Assembly (NCBI GenBank): GCA_011049115.1
Contig: DSCM01000074.1
Location: 1-32,836, forward strand
DNA length: 32,836 nt
Direction: 5' to 3'
From: Pseudomonadota bacterium
Lineage (GTDB): Bacteria; Desulfobacterota; Anaeroferrophillalia; Anaeroferrophillales; Tharpellaceae
Positions within the stretch are counted from its first letter, which is position 1. Each line of letters begins with the position of its first letter. Positions 1 to 7,085 of the stretch are shown in pieces. The position numbers were made by a program, and so were the translations under genes. The notes under the pieces were generated by a model, which searched no databases, was not told where the DNA came from, and saw only the letters and a list, made by a program, of their open reading frames with translations.

Positions 1-75
1 AAGACATTACCAATAAGCAAACTTAAAATTTAACCATGAACATCAGTGCTTAACTTTATCTTGCAATCAGGGTGA

Positions 76-120
76 TCAATTTTCGATAATCACAACTGGT
101 CAAATTTCGGTTGTCATAAC
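76..120. repeat. Two approximate 21-bp direct repeats, possible IS-end remnant
   Basis: Positions 76-96 and 100-120 are related 21-bp units spaced 24 bp apart, matching at 16 of 21 positions; both have the form TCAA..TTTCG....TCA.AAC. Clustered repeats of about 20 bp built from this kind of sequence occur near the termini of IS21-family elements. No transposase or helper gene is in the window, so the IS link is only an inference. Confidence 0.35.
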
Positions 121-144
121 TACTGATTTTCTCCCCAGCCAAAA

Positions 145-180
145 CAAAGGCCGTTCCGGAGACTTCCGAAACGGCCTTTG
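145..180 (-). terminator. Rho-independent terminator downstream of the TRAP gene
   Basis: Two 16-nt arms (145-160 and 165-180) enclose a 4-nt loop. Read on the minus strand, all 16 pairs form with a single G-U wobble, and the stem is followed by a T-rich stretch (TTTGTTTTGG). It lies about 250 nt beyond the stop of the solute-binding protein gene and would end leftward transcription. Confidence 0.75.
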
Positions 181-428
181 CCTGCGGATATTCTGAGGCG
201 GAAAGAACCAACCAGTTTAAAATAATCGTGCCTATTCAGCCAGCCCGGATAACCTGGGGACACAATCCCGATTTCATCCAAAAATCAAGGGCAGGTCCCC
301 GATTTTCCAGTTTTCCACGTCTCAATACGAAAGCAACGACGCTGGATAGCGACTTCAGACCGCTATCGCGGCCACACATATGTGAAAGTAATCAGCTTTT
401 ACCGACTTACTTGGAAGCTACAAATAAT

Positions 429-1517
429 CTAGAGATACTTGAGCTTGGCGTAGCTTTCTTCCGATACCTTATTCCATTCTTCATATTGTTTTTTGAAAGC
501 CAGATAAGAATCGCAGACCTTCCTGGTAAAAGGATCCGCGGCGGCCAGCTCCGTCAGCAGTTCGTCGCTGTATTTTTTTAGCTGCGCCAAAACATCATCG
601 GGAAAACGACGTAACTGCACATGGTGCTGTTCCACCAGTTCCTTCAGATATTGATTGTTTTTGGCCTCGAACTCACAAAGCGACCACATGTTGGCTTTAA
701 AATTAGCGGCGACGATAATCGCCTGCAGATCCTTGGGCAGGGCGTCAAACTTCTGTTTATTGACCATGCATTCCAGGGTCGTACCCGGCTCATGCCAGCC
801 TGGCGTATAATAATACTTGGCCGCCTTGTAAAAACCCATCTTGTTGTCATGATAAGGGCCGACCCATTCGGTCGCGTCAATCACCCCCCGATCAAGGTTG
901 GTATAGATTTCTCCGCCGGCAACCAGCACGGCGTTGCCGCCGGCCTTGGCCAGAACCTTGCCGCCGAGCCCGGGAATCCGCATCTTCAGACCTTTAAGAT
1001 CCGCCACGCTGTTAATCTCTTTATTGAACCAGCCGCCCATCTGTACGCCGGTATTACCAGCCGGCCAGGAAATCAGATTAAACCTGGCGTAGAGCTCATT
1101 CCAGAGTTCCTGGCCGCCGCCGGAGACAATCCAAGCGTTCATCCCCTGAGCGTTCAGACCAAAGGGGACCGCGGCAAAAAACTGCGTAGCCGGATGTTTG
1201 CCGGCCCAGTAATAAGCCGCACCATGCCCCATTTCGACGGTTCCGGAACTAACCGCGTCAAAAACCTCCATAGCCGGCACCAGCTCGCCCCCGCCATAGA
1301 CCGTGATGCGTAAGCGACCGTCACTCATTTCCTCAATCCATTTGGCGGTATGATCAGCGGCTTCACCCAGAACCGGAAAATGCGGCGGCCAAGTGGTGAC
1401 CATCTTCCAGTTATAAACCTTCGCCGCCGTCGCTTTACGCGGTCTTAGCGCCATTCCGGCAACGCCAAGCCCAACCGCACCGACACCTGCCTTTTTCAGA
1501 ACCTCACGTCTATTCAT
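429..1517 (-). CDS. TRAP transporter solute-binding protein, TakP-like (2-oxoacid/lactate type)
   Basis: This 362-residue periplasmic binding protein belongs to the DctP/TakP group, which captures organic acids for a secondary TRAP transporter. The N-terminus is a Tat-type signal: a twin arginine in NRREVLKKAG, a hydrophobic stretch, and an Ala-rich cleavage region near residues 29-32. The middle of the protein (residues 210-250) carries the sequence EWVGPYHDNKMGFYKAAKYY followed by a GWHEPG motif, typical of TakP-type proteins that bind pyruvate and other 2-oxoacids with a cation. The ATG at 1517 begins the signal peptide directly. The membrane partners DctQ and DctM are not adjacent on either side, so this is an orphan binding protein within the window. 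A 2-oxoacid ligand would fit the oxidoreductase encoded at 5695-8364, but the exact ligand is inferred. Family assignment is firm. Confidence 0.9.
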   Translation of the reverse strand: MNRREVLKKAGVGAVGLGVAGMALRPRKATAAKVYNWKMVTTWPPHFPVLGEAADHTAKWIEEMSDGRLRITVYGGGELVPAMEVFDAVSSGTVEMGHGAAYYWAGKHPATQFFAAVPFGLNAQGMNAWIVSGGGQELWNELYARFNLISWPAGNTGVQMGGWFNKEINSVADLKGLKMRIPGLGGKVLAKAGGNAVLVAGGEIYTNLDRGVIDATEWVGPYHDNKMGFYKAAKYYYTPGWHEPGTTLECMVNKQKFDALPKDLQAIIVAANFKANMWSLCEFEAKNNQYLKELVEQHHVQLRRFPDDVLAQLKKYSDELLTELAAADPFTRKVCDSYLAFKKQYEEWNKVSEESYAKLKYL

Positions 1518-1628
1518 CCTCAGTTTTCTCCCTTGTCAGAATTTTAAAGATGACACCGTCAAGACAAACTAAAACATTATTATAGTCGGCTCCAAAGATA
1601 CTCCCACAGACAGTTTCTGTCAAGCTCA

Positions 1629-1691
1629 AATGCGGGAGCGAGCCCCGCAACCCTGACGGCGCCTCCGACGGCACGGCCGGTCGCAAACAAG
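1629..1691. repeat. Dispersed intergenic repeat, copy 1
   Basis: This copy contains the shared core TGCGGgAGCGAGCCCCGCA (from 1631) and, about 45 nt on, the second conserved block GGTCGCAAACAAG. The first block can fold as TGCGGG/CCCGCA. Related copies lie at 9118-9222, 19251-19354 and 29929-30052. This copy lies between the amidohydrolase and TRAP genes and abuts the inverted repeat at 1690-1727. Confidence 0.65.
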
Positions 1692-1727
1692 TACTTCGCA
1701 GAACAAGAAAATGTTCTGCGAAGTACT
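1690..1727 (-). repeat. Perfect 16-bp inverted repeat, possible terminator
   Basis: Arms 1690-1705 (AGTACTTCGCAGAACA) and 1712-1727 are exact inverse complements around a 6-nt A-rich loop. The element lies 85 nt beyond the amidohydrolase stop. There is no T-run after the stem on either strand, so simple intrinsic termination is uncertain. An RNA-protecting hairpin, or part of the adjacent dispersed repeat, are alternatives. Confidence 0.6.
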
Positions 1728-1812
1728 AAGCGGCCTCAAAAGGAGCTCACCCTGTCAGGAAAACCAGCGGCTCTTTTTCATCGGCGTGGGCCTCAAAAGT
1801 TTATTGACAAGT

Positions 1813-2658
1813 TTACTCAAGAGCAAATAAAGCGGCGGCGTTGTTGCCGCAGATCCGGTCAATTTGTTCCGACGTCAGGCCGCTTTCCGCCAGATCTTTG
1901 AAATAGCGCCGCGGTCGCAATAAAGGAAAATCACTGCCGAAAAGAATGCGCTCGAAACCAACCATTTCCCCTCCCAGACGATAGATATCGTTCTTGAAAA
2001 GATAGGGCGTCGCAGCCGTGTCATAATAGAGATTACGGGTAACTTCCGAAATTTCCTTTTTCAGAAGATGATAAAAAGGAAAGCCGCCGCCCCAATGAGC
2101 AAAGATGGTCGGGACATCCCCATAAAGTTTCAGAAATGAATAAAGATGGCGAAGCATAACATCGCTCTTGCCAGGATAAAGATGGCCGACCGGTTCATTG
2201 GTATGCAGCATGAGAACCTTTTGCCGAGTGCGCAACACCTCGATAACCGGACGAAAGCCATCGACGACCTGCCGATTAAACCCATCGACATAGAAAGCCA
2301 GTTCACCAACCCCATGCAGGCCCTGATCGAGACAACGCTCGCTTTCTGCCGCCGCCGCATCCGCATCGGCAAAGCCAAAACAGGCCATGCCCAGCAGACG
2401 ATTGGGATATTTCCTGATCTGTTCAATCACATAATCGTTGCAAAGTCTGGAGATTCCGGCATCTCGCCAGGGGAAGCCAAAAACCACCGAACGATCCACC
2501 CCGTCTTCCGCCATGACCTCAAGCAATTCTTCGGATCCAACCAAACGGGATTTGGGCGAGGCATAAAGGAGTTCGAAGTCAGGTTCACCGGGAAAAAACT
2601 TTTCTCGTTTGGCTCTGATTTCCGGTGGGAAAATATGGACATGCACATCTATGTTCAT
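1813..2658 (-). CDS. Amidohydrolase 2 family TIM-barrel protein
   Basis: This is a cytosolic metal-dependent hydrolase or decarboxylase of the amidohydrolase-2 (ACMSD-like) family, 281 residues from the chosen start. The metal-binding HxH lies at residues 6-8 (VHVHIFP). Further candidate ligands are the His in the strand ending MLHTNE, the His in FAHWGGG, and the late Asp in LFGSDFP. The start is the ATG at 2658, which has GAGGTG six bases upstream; an upstream ATG at 2664 and GTG at 2667 would add two or three residues but fit that site less well. It follows the secreted-protein gene by 86 nt on the same strand and is probably the last gene of the aminotransferase unit. The substrate cannot be read from the sequence. 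Confidence 0.85.
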   Translation of the reverse strand: MNIDVHVHIFPPEIRAKREKFFPGEPDFELLYASPKSRLVGSEELLEVMAEDGVDRSVVFGFPWRDAGISRLCNDYVIEQIRKYPNRLLGMACFGFADADAAAAESERCLDQGLHGVGELAFYVDGFNRQVVDGFRPVIEVLRTRQKVLMLHTNEPVGHLYPGKSDVMLRHLYSFLKLYGDVPTIFAHWGGGFPFYHLLKKEISEVTRNLYYDTAATPYLFKNDIYRLGGEMVGFERILFGSDFPLLRPRRYFKDLAESGLTSEQIDRICGNNAAALFALE

Positions 2659-2744
2659 CCGCATCACCTCTTACAAAAACATCTCCACAGCTCTGGGGAA
2701 AGCGAGCCCGGAACCGGATAGCAGCCTAACCTGAACCCGTAAGT

Positions 2745-3530
2745 CTAGCGGCGGCTCCAGCCACCAGCCCCCTTCAGCAACGCAGACGGCGGAGTAAAGC
2801 CCTTGAACTCCTGTTCCAGAGGGGCAAGAGGCTGCCCGCTAAAAAGCGAAGTCAAGCTAAGCCGCACTTTGTAGCGTTCATTCTGCAAAACAATCCCAGG
2901 CTGAATCAGCATCCCATAAAGCCCCTGACCACGACATTGCCGCCTTAAAAAGTCTACCGTGGTCTGATTTGCATTAGGCAGGCTGAACACCCGCAGATTA
3001 CCAAAGCCCGGCAGCTGCGCGGCTAGGGCCCGAGCCAGCTGCGCGGCAAGACCGGGATCGGCGGCCAGGTTGCCAACCGGAGTAAGATAGACGACCACCG
3101 GCTCCGGAACCCACACTCGATCGGCGACGACCAAGCCTTCGCCGCCTTCTTCAACCCGCATCCGGCAAAGATGACCCGAGCTTTCCATGACCGTTACCGA
3201 ACCCCGGAAAATCGGGGAAGCGGCCACGGCATCCCCCTGCTCGTCGAGCTCTACAGCGTCGCCGAACGCCAACAATTCAGCGCCGTAGGCCGGAACCAGG
3301 TCATCGAATTCGACAAGATAATCCCCACCCGGCAAAAGGGCGATGATTTCACCGCGGGCAGCGAGATTGGCGTTGAGTTTCTCCAGAACCAGAGCGCAAG
3401 CATTTTCTATGGAGGTCGCCTGAGCGCTACCGCTCAGCAACCAGAAAAACACCAGGACTGCTAAGACAATTCGACTGACGCTTACCGAATAACCCTGTTT
3501 TTTTCCCCCGGACTCGATATTTTTTTTCAT
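2745..3530 (-). CDS. Secreted protein of unknown function, FlgT/TolB-N-like fold possible
   Basis: This 261-residue protein has a Lys-rich N-terminus, one hydrophobic segment (about residues 20-38) and a likely signal-peptidase site at SAQA-T, so it should be exported. Residues 55-140 resemble a small beta-barrel pattern (GEIIALLPGGDYLVEF, then a segment that could match the SH3-like C-terminal domain of FlgT-type proteins). Residues 145-240 (starting VVYLTPVGNLA) could be an alpha/beta domain of the TolB-N/CsgG kind. I do not recognise a named family, and both comparisons are tentative. The ATG lies only 2 nt past the aminotransferase stop, so the two are probably co-transcribed and translationally coupled. 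No catalytic motif is evident. Confidence 0.7.
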   Translation of the reverse strand: MKKNIESGGKKQGYSVSVSRIVLAVLVFFWLLSGSAQATSIENACALVLEKLNANLAARGEIIALLPGGDYLVEFDDLVPAYGAELLAFGDAVELDEQGDAVAASPIFRGSVTVMESSGHLCRMRVEEGGEGLVVADRVWVPEPVVVYLTPVGNLAADPGLAAQLARALAAQLPGFGNLRVFSLPNANQTTVDFLRRQCRGQGLYGMLIQPGIVLQNERYKVRLSLTSLFSGQPLAPLEQEFKGFTPPSALLKGAGGWSRR

Positions 3531-3532
3531 CT

Positions 3533-4708
3533 CTATGCCAAAGCCCTGACAATCCGTTCTCCAGCCTCATTAAGTCGAGCTTCGGGAACCGTCAGGGAAA
3601 TTCGAAAATAACCCTCACCACTGGCGCCGAAACCATTGCCGGGAGTTACCAAGACCCCGGCTTTTTCCAGGAGCATGGCGGAAACCAGAGCGGAAGTCAT
3701 GCCTTTGGGATTATTAATCCAGAGATAAAAGGTCGCTTTGGGCGAGTTCAGAGTAAATCCCGCTTGGCGCAGAAACTCAACCATCAGATCCCGCCGTTTG
3801 CGATAGATTTCATTCATCTCCATAACACAGTGCTGATCAGATGAAAGCGCCGCAATTGCCGCCTCCTGAACGGCCTGAAACACCCCGGAATCAATGTTGG
3901 TCTTAACCTTACCCAAACCCGAGACCAGATCCTGGTTGCCAATCGCAAACCCAACACGCCAGCCGGTCATATTATAGGTTTTAGAGAGAGAATGGAATTC
4001 GATACCAATCTCTCGAGCCCCGGGAACCTCAAGAAAGCTCAACGGGCGATAACCGTCATAGGCCATCTCCGTATAAGCCGCGTCATGACAGACGATAATG
4101 TGGTTTTTGGCCGCGAACTCGACGACCCGCGCGAAAAATTCGTGATCTGCGGTGGCCCCGGTCGGATTATTGGGATAATTGATAAACATCAGCTTGGCCC
4201 TGGCCGCGATCTCCGCCGGAATCGCGTCAAGTACGGGCAGAAATCCGTTTTCCTCCTTCAGCGGCATCAGGTAGGGAATTCCCCCCGCAAAACTGGTGGC
4301 GACGGAATACACCGGATAGCCAGGATCCGGAACCAGCACATATTCACCGGGATTGACAAAAGCCAGCGGCATATGCGCGATCCCTTCTTTGGATCCAATC
4401 AGGGAAACCACCTCTCTGGCTGGATCGAATCTGACCCCAAAGCGACGGGCAAACCAATCGCTTACCGCTTGACGATAGGAAAGCATGCCGACATAGGAAG
4501 GATACTGATGATTCTCAACCTTGACCGCGGCCTGTTGCAGACGACTGACAATATGGGCCGGAGTCGGCATATCCGGATCCCCCACACCCAGATCAATCAC
4601 ATCAATCCCCCGAGCCTCGACTTCGGCTTTCATAGAATCAATCGCGGCAAATAGATACGGCGGCAGTTGTTTAATACGGTCGGCATACTCAAATTTACGG
4701 TTCGTCAA
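3533..4708 (-). CDS. dapL: LL-diaminopimelate aminotransferase (class I/II aminotransferase)
   Basis: This PLP-dependent cytosolic aminotransferase converts tetrahydrodipicolinate to LL-diaminopimelate in the one-step branch of lysine and cell-wall biosynthesis. The fold-type I landmarks are clear: NYPNNPTG at about residues 177-184 and the Schiff-base lysine in [12 protein letters not shown] at about residue 243. The N-terminal [16 protein letters not shown] segment is typical of DapL. I chose the TTG at 4708 because AAAGGAG lies six bases upstream and the resulting 391 residues match the family. An ATG at 4756 would add 16 residues but has no ribosome site. The secreted-protein gene follows after 2 nt. 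An aminotransferase of other specificity, for instance for branched-chain amino acids in this catabolic setting, is a less likely alternative. Confidence 0.85.
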   Translation of the reverse strand: MTNRKFEYADRIKQLPPYLFAAIDSMKAEVEARGIDVIDLGVGDPDMPTPAHIVSRLQQAAVKVENHQYPSYVGMLSYRQAVSDWFARRFGVRFDPAREVVSLIGSKEGIAHMPLAFVNPGEYVLVPDPGYPVYSVATSFAGGIPYLMPLKEENGFLPVLDAIPAEIAARAKLMFINYPNNPTGATADHEFFARVVEFAAKNHIIVCHDAAYTEMAYDGYRPLSFLEVPGAREIGIEFHSLSKTYNMTGWRVGFAIGNQDLVSGLGKVKTNIDSGVFQAVQEAAIAALSSDQHCVMEMNEIYRKRRDLMVEFLRQAGFTLNSPKATFYLWINNPKGMTSALVSAMLLEKAGVLVTPGNGFGASGEGYFRISLTVPEARLNEAGERIVRALA

Positions 4709-4828
4709 GTTTAACTCCTTTATCGCTGTCGGGTCAGAGAACGGCGTGTTCTCCATAAAACCCGTTCTCTGAACAGATAATAATATGACTACTCAGTCTC
4801 GGGCGTTCCTCAGAGGTTCGCTATCTGT

Positions 4829-4879
4829 TTTTTTCAGCGCACAGGTTTTTTCAGCGCACAGGTTTTTTCAGCGCACAGG
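4829..4879. repeat. Three perfect tandem copies of a 17-bp unit
   Basis: The unit TTTTTTCAGCGCACAGG is repeated exactly at 4829-4845, 4846-4862 and 4863-4879. It lies about 120-170 nt upstream of the dapL start. The identity of the copies points to recent slippage or expansion. A role as an array of regulator sites is possible but not shown. Confidence 0.9.
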
Positions 4880-5012
4880 AAACCCCAATGACGGAATTTA
4901 TACCCGACATGGGGTTTCGCTGAGAAAAGCAACAAACCTCTCGAAGCGTGGCGGAAACTCACCTGAACCGTCACGAAGTCGCAACTCGTCTGCGTAGCCA
5001 CTCAAATATTAC

Positions 5013-5048
5013 AAAAAGGGACACTGTTTCTGAATGAAACAGTGTCCC
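5013..5048 (-). terminator. Rho-independent terminator of the 2-oxoacid oxidoreductase operon
   Basis: Two perfect 13-nt arms (GGGACACTGTTTC at 5018-5030 and its complement at 5036-5048) enclose a 5-nt loop. Read leftward, the stem runs straight into TTTTT (5013-5017). It lies about 160 nt past the stop of the ACT-protein gene and separates that operon from dapL. Confidence 0.92.
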
Positions 5049-5205
5049 CATCATTTTACCCTTAAATTTAATGGCTTTGTAAAAAACACCGGTTCTCCCT
5101 GATAGGACCGGCACCGAAAACCTTTCGGCACAGGGAGCCTCACCTCTGAACAGGCCTCCCTCGCCGGATGAATGTTAATTCGTTGCAGGAAATCAAAACT
5201 GAAAA

Positions 5206-5634
5206 TCAACCTTGATAAATCTCTTCGTTGAAGGTCTTGATCCACTGGCTGCGTAAAATTTCTTTTGCCCTCTGAATGTCATCAACCTCAATAATCAAAA
5301 TAGCATCTTCACCCTTCAGGGTGATGTAAGGGTAGAGAGTCTCGACATTCACCCGCGCTTCTTTCAAAGCCCGCAAGACAACATTCAGCCCGCCTGGATG
5401 ATCAGGGGTTCCAACCGCGATGACCTCTTTACTATAAACCGCGAAACCATTGGCCATCAGTACATTATAAGCCTGCTCCGGGGTATCGACGATAACCTTC
5501 AGACGATGGGGATCAAGTTCGGAACAAGCCATAATCCCTTTAATATTAATCTGCTCTTTCTCAAGAATCTCGCAGATCTGATTCAAGCGGCCCGGGGTAT
5601 TATCAATTGCTATCGAAAGTTGGGTAATGGACAT
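5206..5634 (-). CDS. Tandem ACT-domain amino-acid-binding protein
   Basis: This 142-residue cytosolic protein consists of two ACT domains and nothing else. The first (residues 3-65) opens with the typical ISIAIDNTPGRLNQI pattern and the second (residues 70-138) with a GTPDHPGGLNVVLRAL pattern. ACT domains bind amino acids, often branched-chain or aromatic, at dimer interfaces. Proteins of this shape often accompany 2-oxoacid or indolepyruvate oxidoreductase genes and acyl-CoA ligases in anaerobes. Here it is the last gene of the oxidoreductase operon, 60 nt after the gamma subunit, with AGGAG six bases before the ATG. A sensory or regulatory role tied to amino-acid supply is inferred; it carries no DNA-binding or catalytic domain. 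Confidence 0.88.
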   Translation of the reverse strand: MSITQLSIAIDNTPGRLNQICEILEKEQINIKGIMACSELDPHRLKVIVDTPEQAYNVLMANGFAVYSKEVIAVGTPDHPGGLNVVLRALKEARVNVETLYPYITLKGEDAILIIEVDDIQRAKEILRSQWIKTFNEEIYQG

Positions 5635-5694
5635 GTATTACTCCTGCAGAAATTTAAATTCACCTTTTCGCGCCCTGGTTTCCCAAAAACCGGG

Positions 5695-6228
5695 CTAAGC
5701 CAAATATCCGGCCCCTTTTTTCACAGCCTGACAACTGACTTCAAATAGTGCCTTTTTTCCTCCCATTAAATATTCAAGACCGGCAAAGATGGCCTCCTTA
5801 CTAGGCACCCCAGCCAGCCTGGCAAAAACCCCGAGCATCACCAGATTGGCTGAGCGGTCACTACCCAGTTCAAGGGCGAGAGCGGAAGCCGGAATGGAAT
5901 AGATATCGATGTCGCCGCGGGCGGGAACTTCTTCGGCCACCGATGAATTATAGATCAGTTTGCCGCCGGGCACCAGGCGGTGAATAAAAGCCGCGGCCGA
6001 AGGTTGGTTGAGCGCCACCACAATATCGGGTGCGGAGGCCACCGGCGAGGCGATCTCTTCATCCGCGATAGTAACCGTACAGTTGGCCGTTCCCCCGCGC
6101 ATGGCCGCGCCATAAGCCGGCAGGTAGGTCGCATGAAAACCCTGAATCATGGCCGCAGTGCCCATAACGTTGCCAAGGGTGAGCACCCCCTGGCCGCCGG
6201 AACCGGCGCAAAGAGTCTTGACAATCAT
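5695..6228 (-). CDS. 2-oxoacid:ferredoxin oxidoreductase, gamma subunit
   Basis: This 177-residue subunit is one part of the four-subunit enzyme that oxidatively decarboxylates 2-oxoacids to acyl-CoA and reduces ferredoxin. The N-terminus carries the gamma-subunit signature GSGGQGVLTLGNVM, followed by the conserved PAYGAAMRGGTANCTV stretch. Its length is normal for KorC/VorC-type gamma subunits. The start codon overlaps the stop of the beta subunit in an ATGA arrangement, indicating translational coupling and equal synthesis. Together with the neighbouring alpha, beta and ferredoxin subunits it probably handles branched-chain 2-oxoacids, judged from the VorB-type alpha subunit. Confidence 0.92.
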   Translation of the reverse strand: MIVKTLCAGSGGQGVLTLGNVMGTAAMIQGFHATYLPAYGAAMRGGTANCTVTIADEEIASPVASAPDIVVALNQPSAAAFIHRLVPGGKLIYNSSVAEEVPARGDIDIYSIPASALALELGSDRSANLVMLGVFARLAGVPSKEAIFAGLEYLMGGKKALFEVSCQAVKKGAGYLA

Positions 6229-6989
6229 CCCTTTTCCTTCCTTCTCTCATCACGCTTATCGGTCAGCAAGCCCGGTTTGTATTCTTTCACCATTTCATCT
6301 TCAATCCACCTGCAGGCGGCAACCGGATCCATTTTCCAGTTAGTCGGACAGGGCGAAAGAACCTCGACAATCGAATAACCAAGCCCCTCGACCTGGGTCT
6401 GAAAGGCATTGGTAATGGCTTTTTTAGTTTTGCGAATACCGGCGGGGGTAGCTACCGTAACCCGTTCGGCGTAAGCCACCCCGGGAAAACCGGCTACCAC
6501 ATCGGTGATATGCAGAGGATAACCGTCAAACTCAGGATTACGGCCATTGGGCGAAGTCGTCGTACTCTGGCCCAGAACCGAAGTCGGGGCCATCTGTCCG
6601 CCGGTCATGCCATAAACCGCATTATTGATGAAAATAACGGAGATATTCTCGCCCCGGTTGGCTGAATGAATCGTCTCCGCCGTCCCGATCGCGGAAAGGT
6701 CGCCATCCCCCTGATAGCTGATCACAAAAAGGCCGGGATTGGCGCGCTTGGCTCCGGTGGCGATAGCAGTCCCCCTGCCGTGAGCCGATTCGATCACATC
6801 AAAATCAAAATAGTGATAGGCCAGCACCGCGCAACCCGCCGGACAAACAAGATAGGCCTTACGGCCCAGATCCATTTCCTCAAGCACTTCCGCTACCAGC
6901 CGATGGACAATCCCATGTCCGCAACCAGGGCAATAGTGGCTGACCACATCTTTTTTATAGTATTCGGGCCATTTGTTTAAAAGTTCCAT
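6225..6989 (-). CDS. 2-oxoacid:ferredoxin oxidoreductase, beta (thiamine diphosphate) subunit
   Basis: This 254-residue subunit holds the thiamine diphosphate that performs decarboxylation. The cofactor motif GDGDLSAIG is followed about 25 residues later by INNAVYGMTGGQ, the classical GDG...NN pair. CPGCGHG near residue 20 and CPAGC near residue 50 supply conserved cysteines of the family. I start at the ATG at 6989, which has AAGGGA six bases upstream; a TTG at 7016 would add nine residues without a better ribosome site. The gene lies 96 nt after the alpha subunit and overlaps the gamma-subunit gene. Product family is certain; substrate preference is inferred from the partner VorB. Confidence 0.93.
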   Translation of the reverse strand: MELLNKWPEYYKKDVVSHYCPGCGHGIVHRLVAEVLEEMDLGRKAYLVCPAGCAVLAYHYFDFDVIESAHGRGTAIATGAKRANPGLFVISYQGDGDLSAIGTAETIHSANRGENISVIFINNAVYGMTGGQMAPTSVLGQSTTTSPNGRNPEFDGYPLHITDVVAGFPGVAYAERVTVATPAGIRKTKKAITNAFQTQVEGLGYSIVEVLSPCPTNWKMDPVAACRWIEDEMVKEYKPGLLTDKRDERRKEKG

Positions 6990-7085
6990 AGACGATCCCT
7001 TATCTCGGTTGGACAACGAGCTTCATATAGATTTAAAGCTCTCAAAGGACGGCTGAAGTAAAGTTCTGCAAAAAAGCGGTCCGGC

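Larger units (their letters stand above)
1..428. other. Intergenic left edge, no gene supported
   Basis: I see no convincing coding region here. The stretch holds a pair of approximate direct repeats (76-120) and a strong hairpin (145-180), both listed separately. It also has a small dyad GATAGCG/CGCTATC at 345-367 and a short palindrome around 375-384. An open frame on the plus strand begins at 228 but runs antisense into the TRAP gene and resembles no protein I know. Confidence 0.6.
4709..5205. other. Intergenic region between dapL and the ACT-protein gene
   Basis: This stretch of about 500 bases holds a three-unit tandem repeat (4829-4879), a weak hairpin with arms AAACCCCA and TGGGGTTT (4880-4887 and 4910-4917), and a strong terminator (5013-5048). 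The dapL promoter should lie in the 4720-4830 part, but I cannot identify a convincing -35/-10 pair. Short open frames on both strands here look non-coding. Confidence 0.6.

Noticed and set aside
228-581. Plus-strand open frame near the left edge
   Set aside because: Nearly half of it is antisense to the 3' end of the TRAP gene and no known protein is recognisable.
621-1313. Long plus-strand open frame opposite the TRAP gene
   Set aside because: It is the antisense shadow of a clear coding gene and its translation matches no family; similar shadows occur at 3992-4654, 10312-10827 and 28678-29523.
4829-4879. CRISPR array
   Set aside because: The 17-bp units are directly adjacent with no spacers, and no cas genes are present.
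5051-5245. Small minus-strand gene after the ACT-protein gene
   Set aside because: It overlaps the end of the ACT gene in another frame and its translation is low-complexity and unrecognisable.
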